Part shown: piece by piece, positions 36,618 through 45,551 of the stretch | Numbering within the stretch: position 1 is the first letter of the stretch | Layout of the letters: every line of letters begins with the position of its first letter | From: Pelagibacteraceae bacterium AG-390-O04 | GTDB lineage: Bacteria > Pseudomonadota > Alphaproteobacteria > Pelagibacterales > Pelagibacteraceae | Assembly: GCA_003278065.1 (NCBI GenBank) | Contig: QCHE01000005.1 | Coordinates: 1 to 64,000 of the forward strand | Length of the DNA stretch: 64,000 nucleotides | Direction: 5' to 3' | The notes under the pieces: model-generated | The model's database searches: none | Seen by the model: the letters and a program-made list of their open reading frames with translations, nothing else | What the model was told of the DNA's origin: nothing | Program-made: the position numbers and the translations under genes

Positions 36618-37699
36618 TGTATTTAATTGCAACAAGATCTTTCCCACCTGAGTTAGGCGGAATGCAAAGCTTAATGTGGGGTCTTGCTAAAGAAATGTCT
36701 AAAAACTTTATGATTAAAGTTTTTGCAGATTATCAAGAAAATCACAAAGAGTTTGATAAAGAGGTTAGCTTTTCAATTGAAAGAGTAGGAGGAATTAAGT
36801 TTTTACGTAAAATAAGAAAAGCCCAATTAATAAATGAATTTTTAAAAGAAAATAAAGTCCAAGGAATTATAGCTGACCACTGGAAAAGCTTAGAGTTAAT
36901 AAAAACTACTAAGAATAAATATTGCTTAATTCATGGAAAAGAAATCAATCATCCTAAAGGAAGTTTTCAAAATAAAAAAATAGTAAAAGTTTTAAATGAT
37001 GTTGAAAAAGTAATTGCTAATTCAGAGTATACAAAAAATTTAGCAATTGATATTGGTGTTGATCAAGCTAGAATAATAGTGATAAATCCTGGAGTTAATC
37101 CTGCTAAAGAACTAAATAAAAAATCATTAGATAAAGTTGAAAATTTATTGAAAATAAAAACACCACGATTAATTACTGTCTCAAGATTTGATAAAAGAAA
37201 AAATCACGAAAAAGTCTTAATGGCACTAAGAAATTTAAAACAGATGTATCCAGATATTGTTTATATTTGTATTGGTTATGGAGAAGAGGAAGAAAATATT
37301 AAAGAATTAGTTAATGAACTTGACCTAGGAACACAAGTTATGTTTTTTAAAGATATCGGTGATGATTTAAAAAATGCTTTAATTGCTAAATCTAATATTT
37401 TTGTCATGCCATCCATTATACATAAAAAATCTGTTGAGGGATTTGGAATAGCTTATGTTGAAGCTGCTCAATATGGTGTTACATCTCTTGGAGGAAAAGA
37501 TGGTGGTGCATCTGATGCTATTCAACATGATATAACAGGATTAATTTGTGATGGAAATAATCTTGAAGATATTTATTCTTCACTCAATTCAATGATAGAG
37601 GATAAAAAATATTTAGCACTCGGAAAAAATGCAAAAGAACTATCTTCAAAATTTAATTGGTCTAATGTAATTGAAAAATATAAAAAATTACTTCAATAA
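36617..37699 (+). CDS. glycosyltransferase family 4 protein
   Basis: 360 residues. The N-terminal SFPPELGGMQSLMWGL is the usual acceptor-binding start of GT4, and the nucleotide-sugar site contains SRFDKRKNHEKVL near residue 188. The conserved E-x7-E is seen as EGFGIAYVEAAQYG near residue 276. The acceptor and sugar are unknown, but lipid or surface polysaccharide is likely. The last 12 bases overlap the convergent GT9 gene, so two glycosyltransferases meet tail to tail. Confidence 0.88.
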   Translation: MYLIATRSFPPELGGMQSLMWGLAKEMSKNFMIKVFADYQENHKEFDKEVSFSIERVGGIKFLRKIRKAQLINEFLKENKVQGIIADHWKSLELIKTTKNKYCLIHGKEINHPKGSFQNKKIVKVLNDVEKVIANSEYTKNLAIDIGVDQARIIVINPGVNPAKELNKKSLDKVENLLKIKTPRLITVSRFDKRKNHEKVLMALRNLKQMYPDIVYICIGYGEEEENIKELVNELDLGTQVMFFKDIGDDLKNALIAKSNIFVMPSIIHKKSVEGFGIAYVEAAQYGVTSLGGKDGGASDAIQHDITGLICDGNNLEDIYSSLNSMIEDKKYLALGKNAKELSSKFNWSNVIEKYKKLLQ

Positions 37700-38629
37700 A
37701 TTAATCAATCTCTCAAAAACTTTTTCAGCACTTAAGTTATTTAGATCACTTACTTCAATTGCTTTAAAATTCTCTCTCTCAATACTTACTTTATAAGCTG
37801 TTGTATGTTTGCCAAATAATGTAAGACCTTTTGTTCCTGTATGAGCAGTTATATGTGCGGGACCAGTGTCATTAGCAATTACACACGAACTACCTTTTAT
37901 CAAAGAAGTTAATTGGGATATATCTAATGCTCTTCCATTATCCAATAATGCAATTGCATTTATCTCTTTTGCATCTTTAATTTCTGTAGGACCAGGTGCA
38001 GTTACAATTTTATAGTCGTCTCCATATTTGTTAGAAATTTTTTGAATAAGATCGTTGTAATAAGGCCATTTTTTAATTGTTAAATGAGGAGAGCAAAAAG
38101 GAAATAATAAAATATATCTATCTAGCTTATAAAAATTTTTAATTTCACTAATGTCAGTAGAAGCCCAACTAAAATCAGGTTTTAAAGTATTTAATGTATT
38201 TAAGCCAGACTCTTGCAATTGGTAATCAAATCTTTCAAGTACCGATATTTTATCAAATTCTTCTTTATTTTTATCTGATGGTAATGTTGTAATTGAACTA
38301 GACCAAACTATTTTATCAGCTTTTGGAAAAAGAATGTTTTTATAAAAATTAGTTCTTGATGAATTTTGAAGATCAAAAACTTTAGAAAAGTTGTGCTTCT
38401 TTAATTCTCGCATTAAAAAATATAAATAAATTAAATTATATCTAGGTAATCTCTTATCCAAAATCACTTCATGAACAAAAGGATTTTTCTTAAATAAATG
38501 AAAGTAAGGTTTGGTTGTAAGCAGAAATATATGATCATTTTTATTGTTTTCAGATATATCTTGAATTGCACCACTTGCTTGGGCTATATCTCCTAATGAA
38601 CCGTGTTTAATAATTAAAATATTAGACAT
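37688..38629 (-). CDS. glycosyltransferase family 9 (heptosyltransferase-like)
   Basis: 313 residues. KHGSLGDIAQASGAI is the GT9 start, and VIANDTGPAHITAHTGTKGLTLFG near residue 250 the ADP-heptose-type donor site. WPYYNDLIQKI and the intervening Rossmann halves fit the GT-B fold. Heptosyltransferase activity on LPS core is the textbook role, but members in streamlined marine bacteria may use other sugars. It is divergent from the DUF6165 gene by 32 bp. Confidence 0.87.
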   Translation of the reverse strand: MSNILIIKHGSLGDIAQASGAIQDISENNKNDHIFLLTTKPYFHLFKKNPFVHEVILDKRLPRYNLIYLYFLMRELKKHNFSKVFDLQNSSRTNFYKNILFPKADKIVWSSSITTLPSDKNKEEFDKISVLERFDYQLQESGLNTLNTLKPDFSWASTDISEIKNFYKLDRYILLFPFCSPHLTIKKWPYYNDLIQKISNKYGDDYKIVTAPGPTEIKDAKEINAIALLDNGRALDISQLTSLIKGSSCVIANDTGPAHITAHTGTKGLTLFGKHTTAYKVSIERENFKAIEVSDLNNLSAEKVFERLINLLK

Positions 38630-38661
38630 ATTTATAACAAGATAGCACAGTATTAGATTTT

Positions 38662-39051
38662 ATGAATAAAATTATAGTAGAAGTTTCAATTGGAGAACTT
38701 TTAGACAAAATTTCAATTTTAGAGATTAAACAGGAAAAAATAAAAGATCCTGAAAAGTTAAAATTTATCAACCACGAGCACTCTATTTTAAAAGATCAAC
38801 TTGGAAAAAATGTTAAGTCCGATGACAAGCTAGACAATCTTTATCAATCACTTAAAGAAATAAACGCTAAACTTTGGATTATTGAAGACGATAAAAGACA
38901 ATGTGAGAAAGATAAAGACTTTGGGGAAAAGTTTATCAAGCTTTCTAGAGACGTACATTTTTTAAATGATGATCGTGCAAAAATTAAGTTAGAGATAAAC
39001 AATCATACCGGATCGATCATCAAAGAAATAAAAGAATATACTAGTTATTAA
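38662..39051 (+). CDS. DUF6165 family protein
   Basis: 129 residues, mostly helical. The start VEVSIGELLDKISILEIKQEKI matches the N-terminal helix pair of DUF6165, and the rest is rich in K, D and E with a conserved NAKLWIIEDDKR block. I know of no established function. DUF6165 genes often occur beside glycosyltransferases, and here a GT9 and a GT4 are adjacent, so a part in glycan assembly can be suggested. It is followed by the M24-family gene after 8 bp. Confidence 0.72.
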   Translation: MNKIIVEVSIGELLDKISILEIKQEKIKDPEKLKFINHEHSILKDQLGKNVKSDDKLDNLYQSLKEINAKLWIIEDDKRQCEKDKDFGEKFIKLSRDVHFLNDDRAKIKLEINNHTGSIIKEIKEYTSY

Positions 39052-39059
39052 ATCATTTA

Positions 39060-40211
39060 ATGGGACTTCATTTTTCAAAAGAAGAATTCAAATCTAGGAA
39101 ATCTAAAGTTTTAAATACAATGAAAGAGCAAAATATAGATGCTCTACTTATGTTCAGACAAGAGTCAATGTATTGGTTAACAGGATACGACACCTTTGGA
39201 TACGTCTTTTTTCAAACATTAATTTTAGATAAAAATGGAGACACAATTTTACTAACCAGAGCTCCCGATTTAAGACAAGCTCAAAATACCTCGAACATAG
39301 AGGATATTAGAATTTGGGTTGATAAAGACGGATCAAACCCAACTGATGATCTTAAAATTATTTTGGATGAGCTAAATCTTAAAGGAAAAAAATTAGGAGT
39401 AGAATATGAAGCTTACGGTTTAACGGGTCGTAATGCACTTCGACTTAACAAATCTTTAGAAAATTATTCTAGTGTCGAAGATAAATCTGACTTAATAACA
39501 AAATTAAGAGTAGTTAAATCTAAAGAAGAAATTGTTTATGTAAAAAAAGCTGCTGAACTTGCTGATAAAGCTTTAGATGAAGTATGGAAATTTGCAAAAG
39601 CTGGTGTAAGTGAATCAAAAATATTAGCTGAAATGAATAAAGTTATATTTGAAGGAGGTGGCGATTATCCTGCAAATGAATTCATTATTGGTTCTGGTAA
39701 AAATGCTTTACTTTGCCGTTATCAAGCAGAAAAACAAATCTTGAATGATCAAGATCAATTAACTGTAGAATGGGCTGGTACTTACAGACATTATCATTCA
39801 GCTATGTTTAGAACTATTCCTATTGGAAAAGCTGATCCTAAACATCATAAAATGCATGAAGCTTGTGTTGAAGCATTAAAAAATTGTGAAAATAAACTTA
39901 AACCAGGTAATAAGATCGGAGAAGTTTTTAATGCTCATGCAAAAACTTTTGATGATCTTGGTTTTAATAAAGCAAGAATGAATGCGTGTGGTTATTCTTT
40001 GGGAACTACATTCTCTCCTAATTGGATGGATTGGCCAATGTTATATACCGGCAATCCCTATGTAATTAAGCCTGGAAATGTGTTCTTTATGCATATGATT
40101 TTAATGGACTCTGAAAATCAATTAGCAATGAACCTTGGTGAAACCTACTTGGTAACTGAAAATGGAAATGAAAGACTTGGAAAACAAAAACTAGATCTTG
40201 TTATTCTTTAA
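39060..40211 (+). CDS. M24-fold hydrolase of the creatinase / ectoine hydrolase (DoeA-like) type
   Basis: 383 residues: a creatinase N-domain (to about 150) and a pita-bread domain. The usual M24 metal ligands are largely replaced. The D-x10-D pair appears as VEWAGTYRHYHSAMFRT, the His-loop as ACGYSLGTT, and the first Glu as FFMHMILMD. This pattern fits metal-independent creatinase-fold amidohydrolases, and the NWMDWPM and HYHSAMFRTI segments resemble ectoine hydrolases. The substrate could be an osmolyte such as ectoine, but no doeB-D genes are nearby. DMSP lyase DddP, another member of the fold, keeps metals and is longer, so it is less likely. Confidence 0.72.
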   Translation: MGLHFSKEEFKSRKSKVLNTMKEQNIDALLMFRQESMYWLTGYDTFGYVFFQTLILDKNGDTILLTRAPDLRQAQNTSNIEDIRIWVDKDGSNPTDDLKIILDELNLKGKKLGVEYEAYGLTGRNALRLNKSLENYSSVEDKSDLITKLRVVKSKEEIVYVKKAAELADKALDEVWKFAKAGVSESKILAEMNKVIFEGGGDYPANEFIIGSGKNALLCRYQAEKQILNDQDQLTVEWAGTYRHYHSAMFRTIPIGKADPKHHKMHEACVEALKNCENKLKPGNKIGEVFNAHAKTFDDLGFNKARMNACGYSLGTTFSPNWMDWPMLYTGNPYVIKPGNVFFMHMILMDSENQLAMNLGETYLVTENGNERLGKQKLDLVIL

Positions 40212-41530
40212 AATTTTTTGTGAACTAATTTCATCCAATTATGATCTCTATGAATAGATAAAATTGCAATTATTTTATTATTCTCAAAATCGATTGTAAT
40301 ATTTTGTCCGCCAAAACCATCTAGTATAAAGATTGGTTTATCTCTTTTTCCAGAGATCCCTATGTGAAACTGACCACCATAATGTTTTGGATTTGAAAAA
40401 CCCTCTCTTGTATTCTTATTATTAACATTTCCTTTTTTTATTCTATTTTCAAACAAAGATTTTAAATATTGTCCTTCACATGTATTATTGTTCCAATCAT
40501 CAAGCATTGCAACAGCTATTCTAAGATAATCATATCTCGTGACATGCATTCCATAAGTTAAAGATGCTTGACTTCGACTTGCTTTTGGTTGTTGTTTTAT
40601 CACCATGTCATATTCAATTCCAACTTTGTCTATAAAAATTTCATTCAATATTTTTTTAAAATCTTTTCTACCCATCTTATACAAAACATAACTTCCTATC
40701 AGATTAGTATTTAGATTTGAGTAATGATATTTATTTTTACCAGGTGTTGTATTTTTCATTTCATTTTTCATAAAACTTTGAACAGAATATTCATTGACCC
40801 ATCTACTTGAGTTTTTGAATTCACCTCCACCTTTAGATTTTATATACTTATAATCTCCTGAGGCCATATTTAAGAGATTGATTATTGGTTGATCATAATA
40901 AAGGGTGTTCTCTAAAATAGGCCAGTCATTTAATCTATGATTAATTCCAGTGATATAACCTCTACAAACTGCATGACCAGTGATATAGGAAATTATTGAT
41001 TTTCCCATTGAGTTAGAGACATATTTGGAATTATTTTTGAAGATCTTACCAAATCTATCTTTGGGTGTTATTTCATCTACTACAACCTTTCCATTTACAT
41101 ATTCTAGATAACTTAAAAGAGCTGTTTTATTTAATTGTTTAATTACATATTCATCTTTTCTTAAATTAAATTGAAATTTTTTAAAATTTTTTGATTTCTT
41201 TATTTTAAATCCAGGTCTATTTTCTAATTTAGAATAGCTAATATATTTTTTTAGATAATGTTTTAAAATTTTTTCATCAGGTTTTGCATCCTCTGGAATT
41301 TCACCTGAATTATATGGATAACCTTTCCAAGGATTGTTCTTTCCTTTTTTTAAATGAGACTTAATCGGTTTTTGATCTGTGGATTGTAAAATATTCCCAT
41401 CACAATTATTGTAATACCAGGCCTGACTATATTTCTCTTCTTTTTCACAAATATCACTTGCTTTTAACTCTGTTATTAACACAGAGATAAAAGATATGGT
41501 AACAATGATTAGTGAAATGAATTTATTCAT
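40208..41530 (-). CDS. exported serine hydrolase (class C beta-lactamase-like family)
   Basis: 440 residues. A signal peptide covers about the first 24 residues (to LKASD). The SxxK motif is SMGKS in YVSNSMGKSIISYI near residue 174, and the YxN motif is YHYSNLNTNLIGSYV near 270. The third motif is probably the HIGISG region close to the C-terminus. The fold includes esterases, D-aminopeptidases and 6-aminohexanoate hydrolases, and no beta-lactam role is implied. It is joined to the transporter genes upstream without a gap, so a role on a nitrogenous oligomer or peptide is a guess. Confidence 0.8.
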   Translation of the reverse strand: MNKFISLIIVTISFISVLITELKASDICEKEEKYSQAWYYNNCDGNILQSTDQKPIKSHLKKGKNNPWKGYPYNSGEIPEDAKPDEKILKHYLKKYISYSKLENRPGFKIKKSKNFKKFQFNLRKDEYVIKQLNKTALLSYLEYVNGKVVVDEITPKDRFGKIFKNNSKYVSNSMGKSIISYITGHAVCRGYITGINHRLNDWPILENTLYYDQPIINLLNMASGDYKYIKSKGGGEFKNSSRWVNEYSVQSFMKNEMKNTTPGKNKYHYSNLNTNLIGSYVLYKMGRKDFKKILNEIFIDKVGIEYDMVIKQQPKASRSQASLTYGMHVTRYDYLRIAVAMLDDWNNNTCEGQYLKSLFENRIKKGNVNNKNTREGFSNPKHYGGQFHIGISGKRDKPIFILDGFGGQNITIDFENNKIIAILSIHRDHNWMKLVHKKF

Positions 41531-42208
41531 TTAAGAGTTAAAGCCATATTTTTTTTCTAAAAATTTAATCATATTATGGATTATAAAAGTCATAAATAGA
41601 TAAATACCACCAGCAACAATAAATACCTCTATTGGTTTAAAAGTTGTAGAAATTATATATTTTGCAACACCAGTTAAATCCATTATTGTAACCGTACTTG
41701 CTAGAGAAGTGCCTTTCATCATCAAAATTATTTCATTTCCGTATGCTGGAAGTGATTGTCTAATAGCTATTGGAATTTGTATTTTGTAAAAAATAATCTT
41801 GCTAGATATACCTAAGCTTTGACCAGCCTCAATTATACCTGGTTTAATTGTTTGGAATGCTGATCTTAAAATTTCTGAAGTGTAGGCTCCAGTATTAAGA
41901 GCAAAAGCAATAATTGCACACCAATATGGTTCTTTCAAAATGACCCATAAAAATGTAGTTCGTAAATATTCAATTTGTCCTAAGCCAAAATAAATAATAA
42001 ATATTTGAACTAATAAAGGTGTGCCTCTAAATATATAAGAGTATCCATATGCAAATTTATTAATTATGATATTTTTGTTTAACCTCAAAATTGCAAATAA
42101 TAATCCAATAAACAAACCTATAATTAATGAAACTGACAAAAGTTTTAAAGTTATAACAGCAGCGTTAAGTAATTTTGGAAAACTATTGATCATCAATTCA
42201 AAATCCAT
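41531..42208 (-). CDS. polar amino acid ABC transporter permease (HisM/ArtM-type)
   Basis: 225 residues with about five membrane spans. The EAA loop that contacts the ATPase is EAGQSLGISSKIIFYKIQIP, at residues near 125-145, and IFRGTPLLVQIFIIYFGLGQ is the usual N-terminal motif of this permease family. It overlaps the partner permease by one base and is followed at once by the serine hydrolase. No ATPase gene is present in the unit. Confidence 0.92.
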   Translation of the reverse strand: MDFELMINSFPKLLNAAVITLKLLSVSLIIGLFIGLLFAILRLNKNIIINKFAYGYSYIFRGTPLLVQIFIIYFGLGQIEYLRTTFLWVILKEPYWCAIIAFALNTGAYTSEILRSAFQTIKPGIIEAGQSLGISSKIIFYKIQIPIAIRQSLPAYGNEIILMMKGTSLASTVTIMDLTGVAKYIISTTFKPIEVFIVAGGIYLFMTFIIHNMIKFLEKKYGFNS

Positions 42209-42900
42209 TAATACCCCTTGCTATATTTAACTTCTAATTTATTAATTAATTTCATACTTACAAAAGTGAGTAATAAATATAAAACCGCTGCGAATGAGTA
42301 AAAGAATAATGGATCTCTTGTTGACCCAGCTGCAATATACGATTGTCTCATAATTTCAACTAAACCAGTGACTGATATTAAAGATGTGTCTTTAAGAGTT
42401 ATTTGCCAAACATTGCTTAAATTGGGTATAGCCAATCTTAAAGTTTGAGGTAAAATAATTTTAAAAAATTTACCAAATTTACTTAAACCCAAAACATTGG
42501 CAGCCTCAAACTGACCTTTGTCTATTGATTGAACTGCTCCCCTAAAAACTTCAGTTGAATAAGCTCCAGAAATAATTCCTATTGCAAATGCGCCAGTTAT
42601 AAATGCATTTATTTCAATATACTCATTATAACCAAATATAGAAGCAACATACATAACAGCCCCGGTACCTCCAAAAAAGAAAAGGTAGATTACTAATAAT
42701 TCTGGAACACCTCTGATTACAGTTGTGTAAGAATTTGCTATGAAATTTAATAATTTATTTTTTGAGAGTTTAAGTGGAGTAAAAATTGCTGCAAAACTAA
42801 AACCAATTATCATTGCTGTAATAGATACAGCAATCGTCATTAGGGTTGCATAAAACAGCTCATCACCCCAACCAGTTTTTCCAAATGCTAGAAGTTCCAT
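42208..42900 (-). CDS. polar amino acid ABC transporter permease (HisQ/OccQ-type)
   Basis: 230 residues, about five membrane helices. VIRGVPELLVIYLFFFGGTG and the EAA loop EAANVLGLSKFGKFFKIILP match HisQ and OccQ proteins of lysine/arginine/ornithine/octopine systems. It forms a heterodimer with the second permease, whose gene overlaps its stop. The binding-protein gene is 44 bp upstream, and the arrangement SBP-HisQ-HisM is typical except that HisP is absent. Confidence 0.92.
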   Translation of the reverse strand: MELLAFGKTGWGDELFYATLMTIAVSITAMIIGFSFAAIFTPLKLSKNKLLNFIANSYTTVIRGVPELLVIYLFFFGGTGAVMYVASIFGYNEYIEINAFITGAFAIGIISGAYSTEVFRGAVQSIDKGQFEAANVLGLSKFGKFFKIILPQTLRLAIPNLSNVWQITLKDTSLISVTGLVEIMRQSYIAAGSTRDPLFFYSFAAVLYLLLTFVSMKLINKLEVKYSKGY

Positions 42901-42944
42901 AAAGATTGGCGACTATATATTATAGTCGCCAAATCTAAAATTAA

Positions 42945-43775
42945 TTACATAGAAGCGTCAAAACCGAACCATTTAGTAGCAATTCTACTTATGTCTCCGT
43001 TCTTTCTTGCTTTCTCAATTGCTTTATTAAATGCTTTTAAAAGTTCAGTATCATCTTTTCTGATACCAACTCCAACACCATTACCAAACGCACCACCTGA
43101 AAAAGTTGGTCCAGTTAAAACAACTGGCTTACCAGATTTTTCTGCATAATCACTAAATGCTACTGCAGCAGCTAATGCGGCATCACATCTTCCTGAAGCT
43201 AAATCTAAGTTAACTTCATCTTGGGTTTTGTATGTTCTTACATTTACTTTCCCAACATCACCAGAGTCTAAAAAATTTTGGTGAATTGTTGCAGTTTGTA
43301 CACAAACTGTTTTTCCAGCTAAAGCTGCAGTAAGAGTTTTTAATGCTTTTTTTGCATCAGCATTAGGTTTAGTTAGATTGATTCCTGCAGGTGTATCTAA
43401 TCCTTCTAAGCTCGAACCTTTCATGACTGCTAACGAAGCAACTTCATCAGCATAACCTTGAGAAAAACTTATTGCTTTTTGTCTTTCAGCTGTAATTGAC
43501 ATCCCAGCCATAATTGCATCAAATTTTCTCATGATTAAAGCTGGTATCATTCCATCCCAATCCTGTTCAACGATCACACACTGTTTACCCATGTATCTAC
43601 ATAATGAGTAAGCCAACTCAACCTCAAATCCAATCAATTTACCTGATGCATCTTTTGAATTCCATGGAGGATAAGCTCCTTCAGTTCCTATTTTGATTTT
43701 ATCTGCTGCATTAACATTTCCAATAATCAAAAATGAGGCAAGAACTGAAAAAATAGTTTTTTTAAGTATATTCAT
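42945..43775 (-). CDS. ABC transporter substrate-binding protein, basic amino acid (LAO/octopine) type
   Basis: 276 residues with a signal peptide cleaved probably after GNVNA (residue 23). The SBP_bac_3 core is KIKIGTEGAYPPWNSKDASGKLIGFEVELA (read in two parts), followed by WDGMIPALIMRKFDAIMAGMSIT and CVQTATIHQNFL. Similarity in wording to HisJ/ArgT/OccT proteins suggests lysine, arginine or ornithine. A clear AAAGGAG Shine-Dalgarno stands upstream. It is 64 bp downstream of speD::speE, which needs putrescine derived from arginine or ornithine, but the functional link is inference. Confidence 0.92.
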   Translation of the reverse strand: MNILKKTIFSVLASFLIIGNVNAADKIKIGTEGAYPPWNSKDASGKLIGFEVELAYSLCRYMGKQCVIVEQDWDGMIPALIMRKFDAIMAGMSITAERQKAISFSQGYADEVASLAVMKGSSLEGLDTPAGINLTKPNADAKKALKTLTAALAGKTVCVQTATIHQNFLDSGDVGKVNVRTYKTQDEVNLDLASGRCDAALAAAVAFSDYAEKSGKPVVLTGPTFSGGAFGNGVGVGIRKDDTELLKAFNKAIEKARKNGDISRIATKWFGFDASM

Positions 43776-43839
43776 TATTTTCTCCTTTAATAATTATCTA
43801 ATAAGTATTTCACAAATTAAAGTATTTAAAAAGAAAAAA

Positions 43840-44880
43840 TTAGTGATTTATTGAGGAAGAAAAATTCCAAGAACAGTCAAAACTTGGTATGTAAACTCTT
43901 GATAAATTAGTATTTCCAAAATGATGGTTAAAAACATTTAACCAATTTTCAACTTGAAGAGGTTTTTTATCTTGACTACCTACTTGAGCAGTAATTACAC
44001 CTTTTGGTTTCAAAATTCTCACAAGTGAATCCATATTCTTTGCTGCCAGATCAATGCAAAATTGATCATCATTTAAATCAACAAATATATGGTCATATGT
44101 ATCTTCTTTAACAGATTTAATACTTTCAAATGCATCTCCCCAAACACATTTAACTGAATTTTTTTCAGTCGCTTTTTTACCTATTTCACCTAGATGTTTT
44201 TTGCAAACTTCTACTACTTCAGGATCAAGTTCATACCAATCTATAAAATTAAATTTTTTAGAGATACACTCTCTCGCGACCCCTCCATCTCCACCACCAA
44301 TTATGGCTGCTTTTTCATTTGATTTGTTTAGTTTTAATCCTGATCCAACAAAAGTTGAGCTATAAAGATGTTCGTCTGTTGATGCTACCTGAATTTCACC
44401 ATCAATAAATAATGATTTTCCAAACTGTTCTAAATCAAGAATTTCAATATGTTGCCCTACTTTAGATTTAAAATCTTCAAGAACATCATTAACTACGTAA
44501 GATTTTTGTAAACCTGGTGAGCTATAAATATCATGATAAAGAGCTCTAGTGTCCCTGTTAAACTCTTTTCTGACAATTCTTTTGTGTTTGAATTCTTTTT
44601 TAACAATGTCGATTGCAACAGATGGAGTAATTTTTCCACAAGTAAAAAAATCAAAACTAATGATACCTTTTTCGGGAAAGGTGTGAAAACTAATATGACT
44701 TTCAGCTAATAAAGCTAAAATTGTAAAGCCTTGAGGTTCAAATTTATATTTTGATATATTTAAAATAGTAACTTTAGCTGCTTTTGCAATTTCGTTAATT
44801 ACTTTTTCAAATATTAAAGGATCATATTCTCTATCAGTCCCAATAATATCTAAAGTGATGTGCTCCCCAACTTTTATCAT
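43840..44880 (-). CDS. fused S-adenosylmethionine decarboxylase / spermidine synthase
   Basis: 346 residues. Residues 1-120 are a class 1 prokaryotic AdoMet decarboxylase: Ser61 in ESHISFHTFPE is the self-cleavage and pyruvoyl site, and H66 and C81 match the two further catalytic residues. From about 115 to 346 a spermidine synthase domain follows, with VASTDEHLYSSTF and GGGDGGVARE (196-204). The usual VDSTDP active-site loop reads VDLNDDQ, which keeps both aspartates but not the proline. One polypeptide would decarboxylate SAM and use the product at once on a diamine, releasing MTA. The gene is last in the mtnP-mtnA-aldolase operon, 5 bp from the aldolase. Confidence 0.9.
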   Translation of the reverse strand: MIKVGEHITLDIIGTDREYDPLIFEKVINEIAKAAKVTILNISKYKFEPQGFTILALLAESHISFHTFPEKGIISFDFFTCGKITPSVAIDIVKKEFKHKRIVRKEFNRDTRALYHDIYSSPGLQKSYVVNDVLEDFKSKVGQHIEILDLEQFGKSLFIDGEIQVASTDEHLYSSTFVGSGLKLNKSNEKAAIIGGGDGGVARECISKKFNFIDWYELDPEVVEVCKKHLGEIGKKATEKNSVKCVWGDAFESIKSVKEDTYDHIFVDLNDDQFCIDLAAKNMDSLVRILKPKGVITAQVGSQDKKPLQVENWLNVFNHHFGNTNLSRVYIPSFDCSWNFSSSINH

Positions 44881-44885
44881 AAAAA

Positions 44886-45551
44886 TTATCCACTTTTATA
44901 ATTTTTAACTTTCTCCAAAATTTTTTTCATTTCTGCAAACGAAAGATTCTTTGGCTCTCCCATCTTTAAAGCAATAACATATTGTTGGCAAATATTTTCT
45001 ACTTCTTGTGCAAGCTCAAATGCTTTTGATAAATTATCACCAAATGCAACCTGTCCGTGGTTTGACATCAAACATGCTTTTCTATCTTTTAAAGCTTTAA
45101 CAATATTCATTGAAAGTTCATATGTTCCAAAGGTTGCATACTCAGCACATCTAATATCTTCACCTCCTGCTAGAGCAATCATGTAATGAAATGGAGGAAT
45201 TGATTTACCGTGAGTCGAAACTGCTGAAGCATTAGGAGAATGCGCATGTACAATGGCTTTTGCCTCCCATTTATTCTTATAAATATCCTGATGAAATCTC
45301 CACTCTGAAGAGGGATTTTTTCCAGAATTAAACCAAGATAAAAAGTCTTTTTCTTCAGTTAGAGATAAAAAGACAATATCTTCTGGTTTAAGTGATTCGT
45401 ATTTTTTTCCTGAAGGTGTAATAAAAAAACCCTCAATACCATCCTCAATACCTCTAACCGAAATATTTCCTGATCTTAAAGGAGATAAATTTGTAGTATT
45501 AAGTTTGATAGAGTATTCAATTACTTCCTCCCTTTCTCTCAAATTTTTCAT
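44886..45551 (-). CDS. class II aldolase, FucA-like; probable 5-methylthioribulose-1-phosphate aldolase
   Basis: 221 residues. Catalytic Glu83 lies in PSSEWRFH, and zinc histidines are H102, H104 (VHAHSPN) and H165 (MSNHGQVAFG). The resemblance to L-fuculose-1-P aldolase is close over HYMIALAGG and CAEYATFGTYELS. Its 4-bp overlap with mtnA upstream and speD::speE downstream points to methylthioribulose-1-P as substrate. FucA-like enzymes in this position split it to DHAP and 2-methylthioacetaldehyde (the DHAP shunt). The MtnB dehydratase is the main alternative, but mtnC, mtnD and mtnW are absent here. Confidence 0.8.
   Translation of the reverse strand: MKNLREREEVIEYSIKLNTTNLSPLRSGNISVRGIEDGIEGFFITPSGKKYESLKPEDIVFLSLTEEKDFLSWFNSGKNPSSEWRFHQDIYKNKWEAKAIVHAHSPNASAVSTHGKSIPPFHYMIALAGGEDIRCAEYATFGTYELSMNIVKALKDRKACLMSNHGQVAFGDNLSKAFELAQEVENICQQYVIALKMGEPKNLSFAEMKKILEKVKNYKSG

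Noticed and set aside
39060-40211. DMSP lyase DddP
   Set aside because: DddP is about 440 residues and retains the metal ligands, which are replaced here.
44886-45551. Calling the class II aldolase MtnB (dehydratase)
   Set aside because: Motifs match FucA along the full length (PSSEWRFH, ATFGTYELS), and mtnC/mtnD/mtnW are not nearby. Dehydratase is kept only as an alternative.
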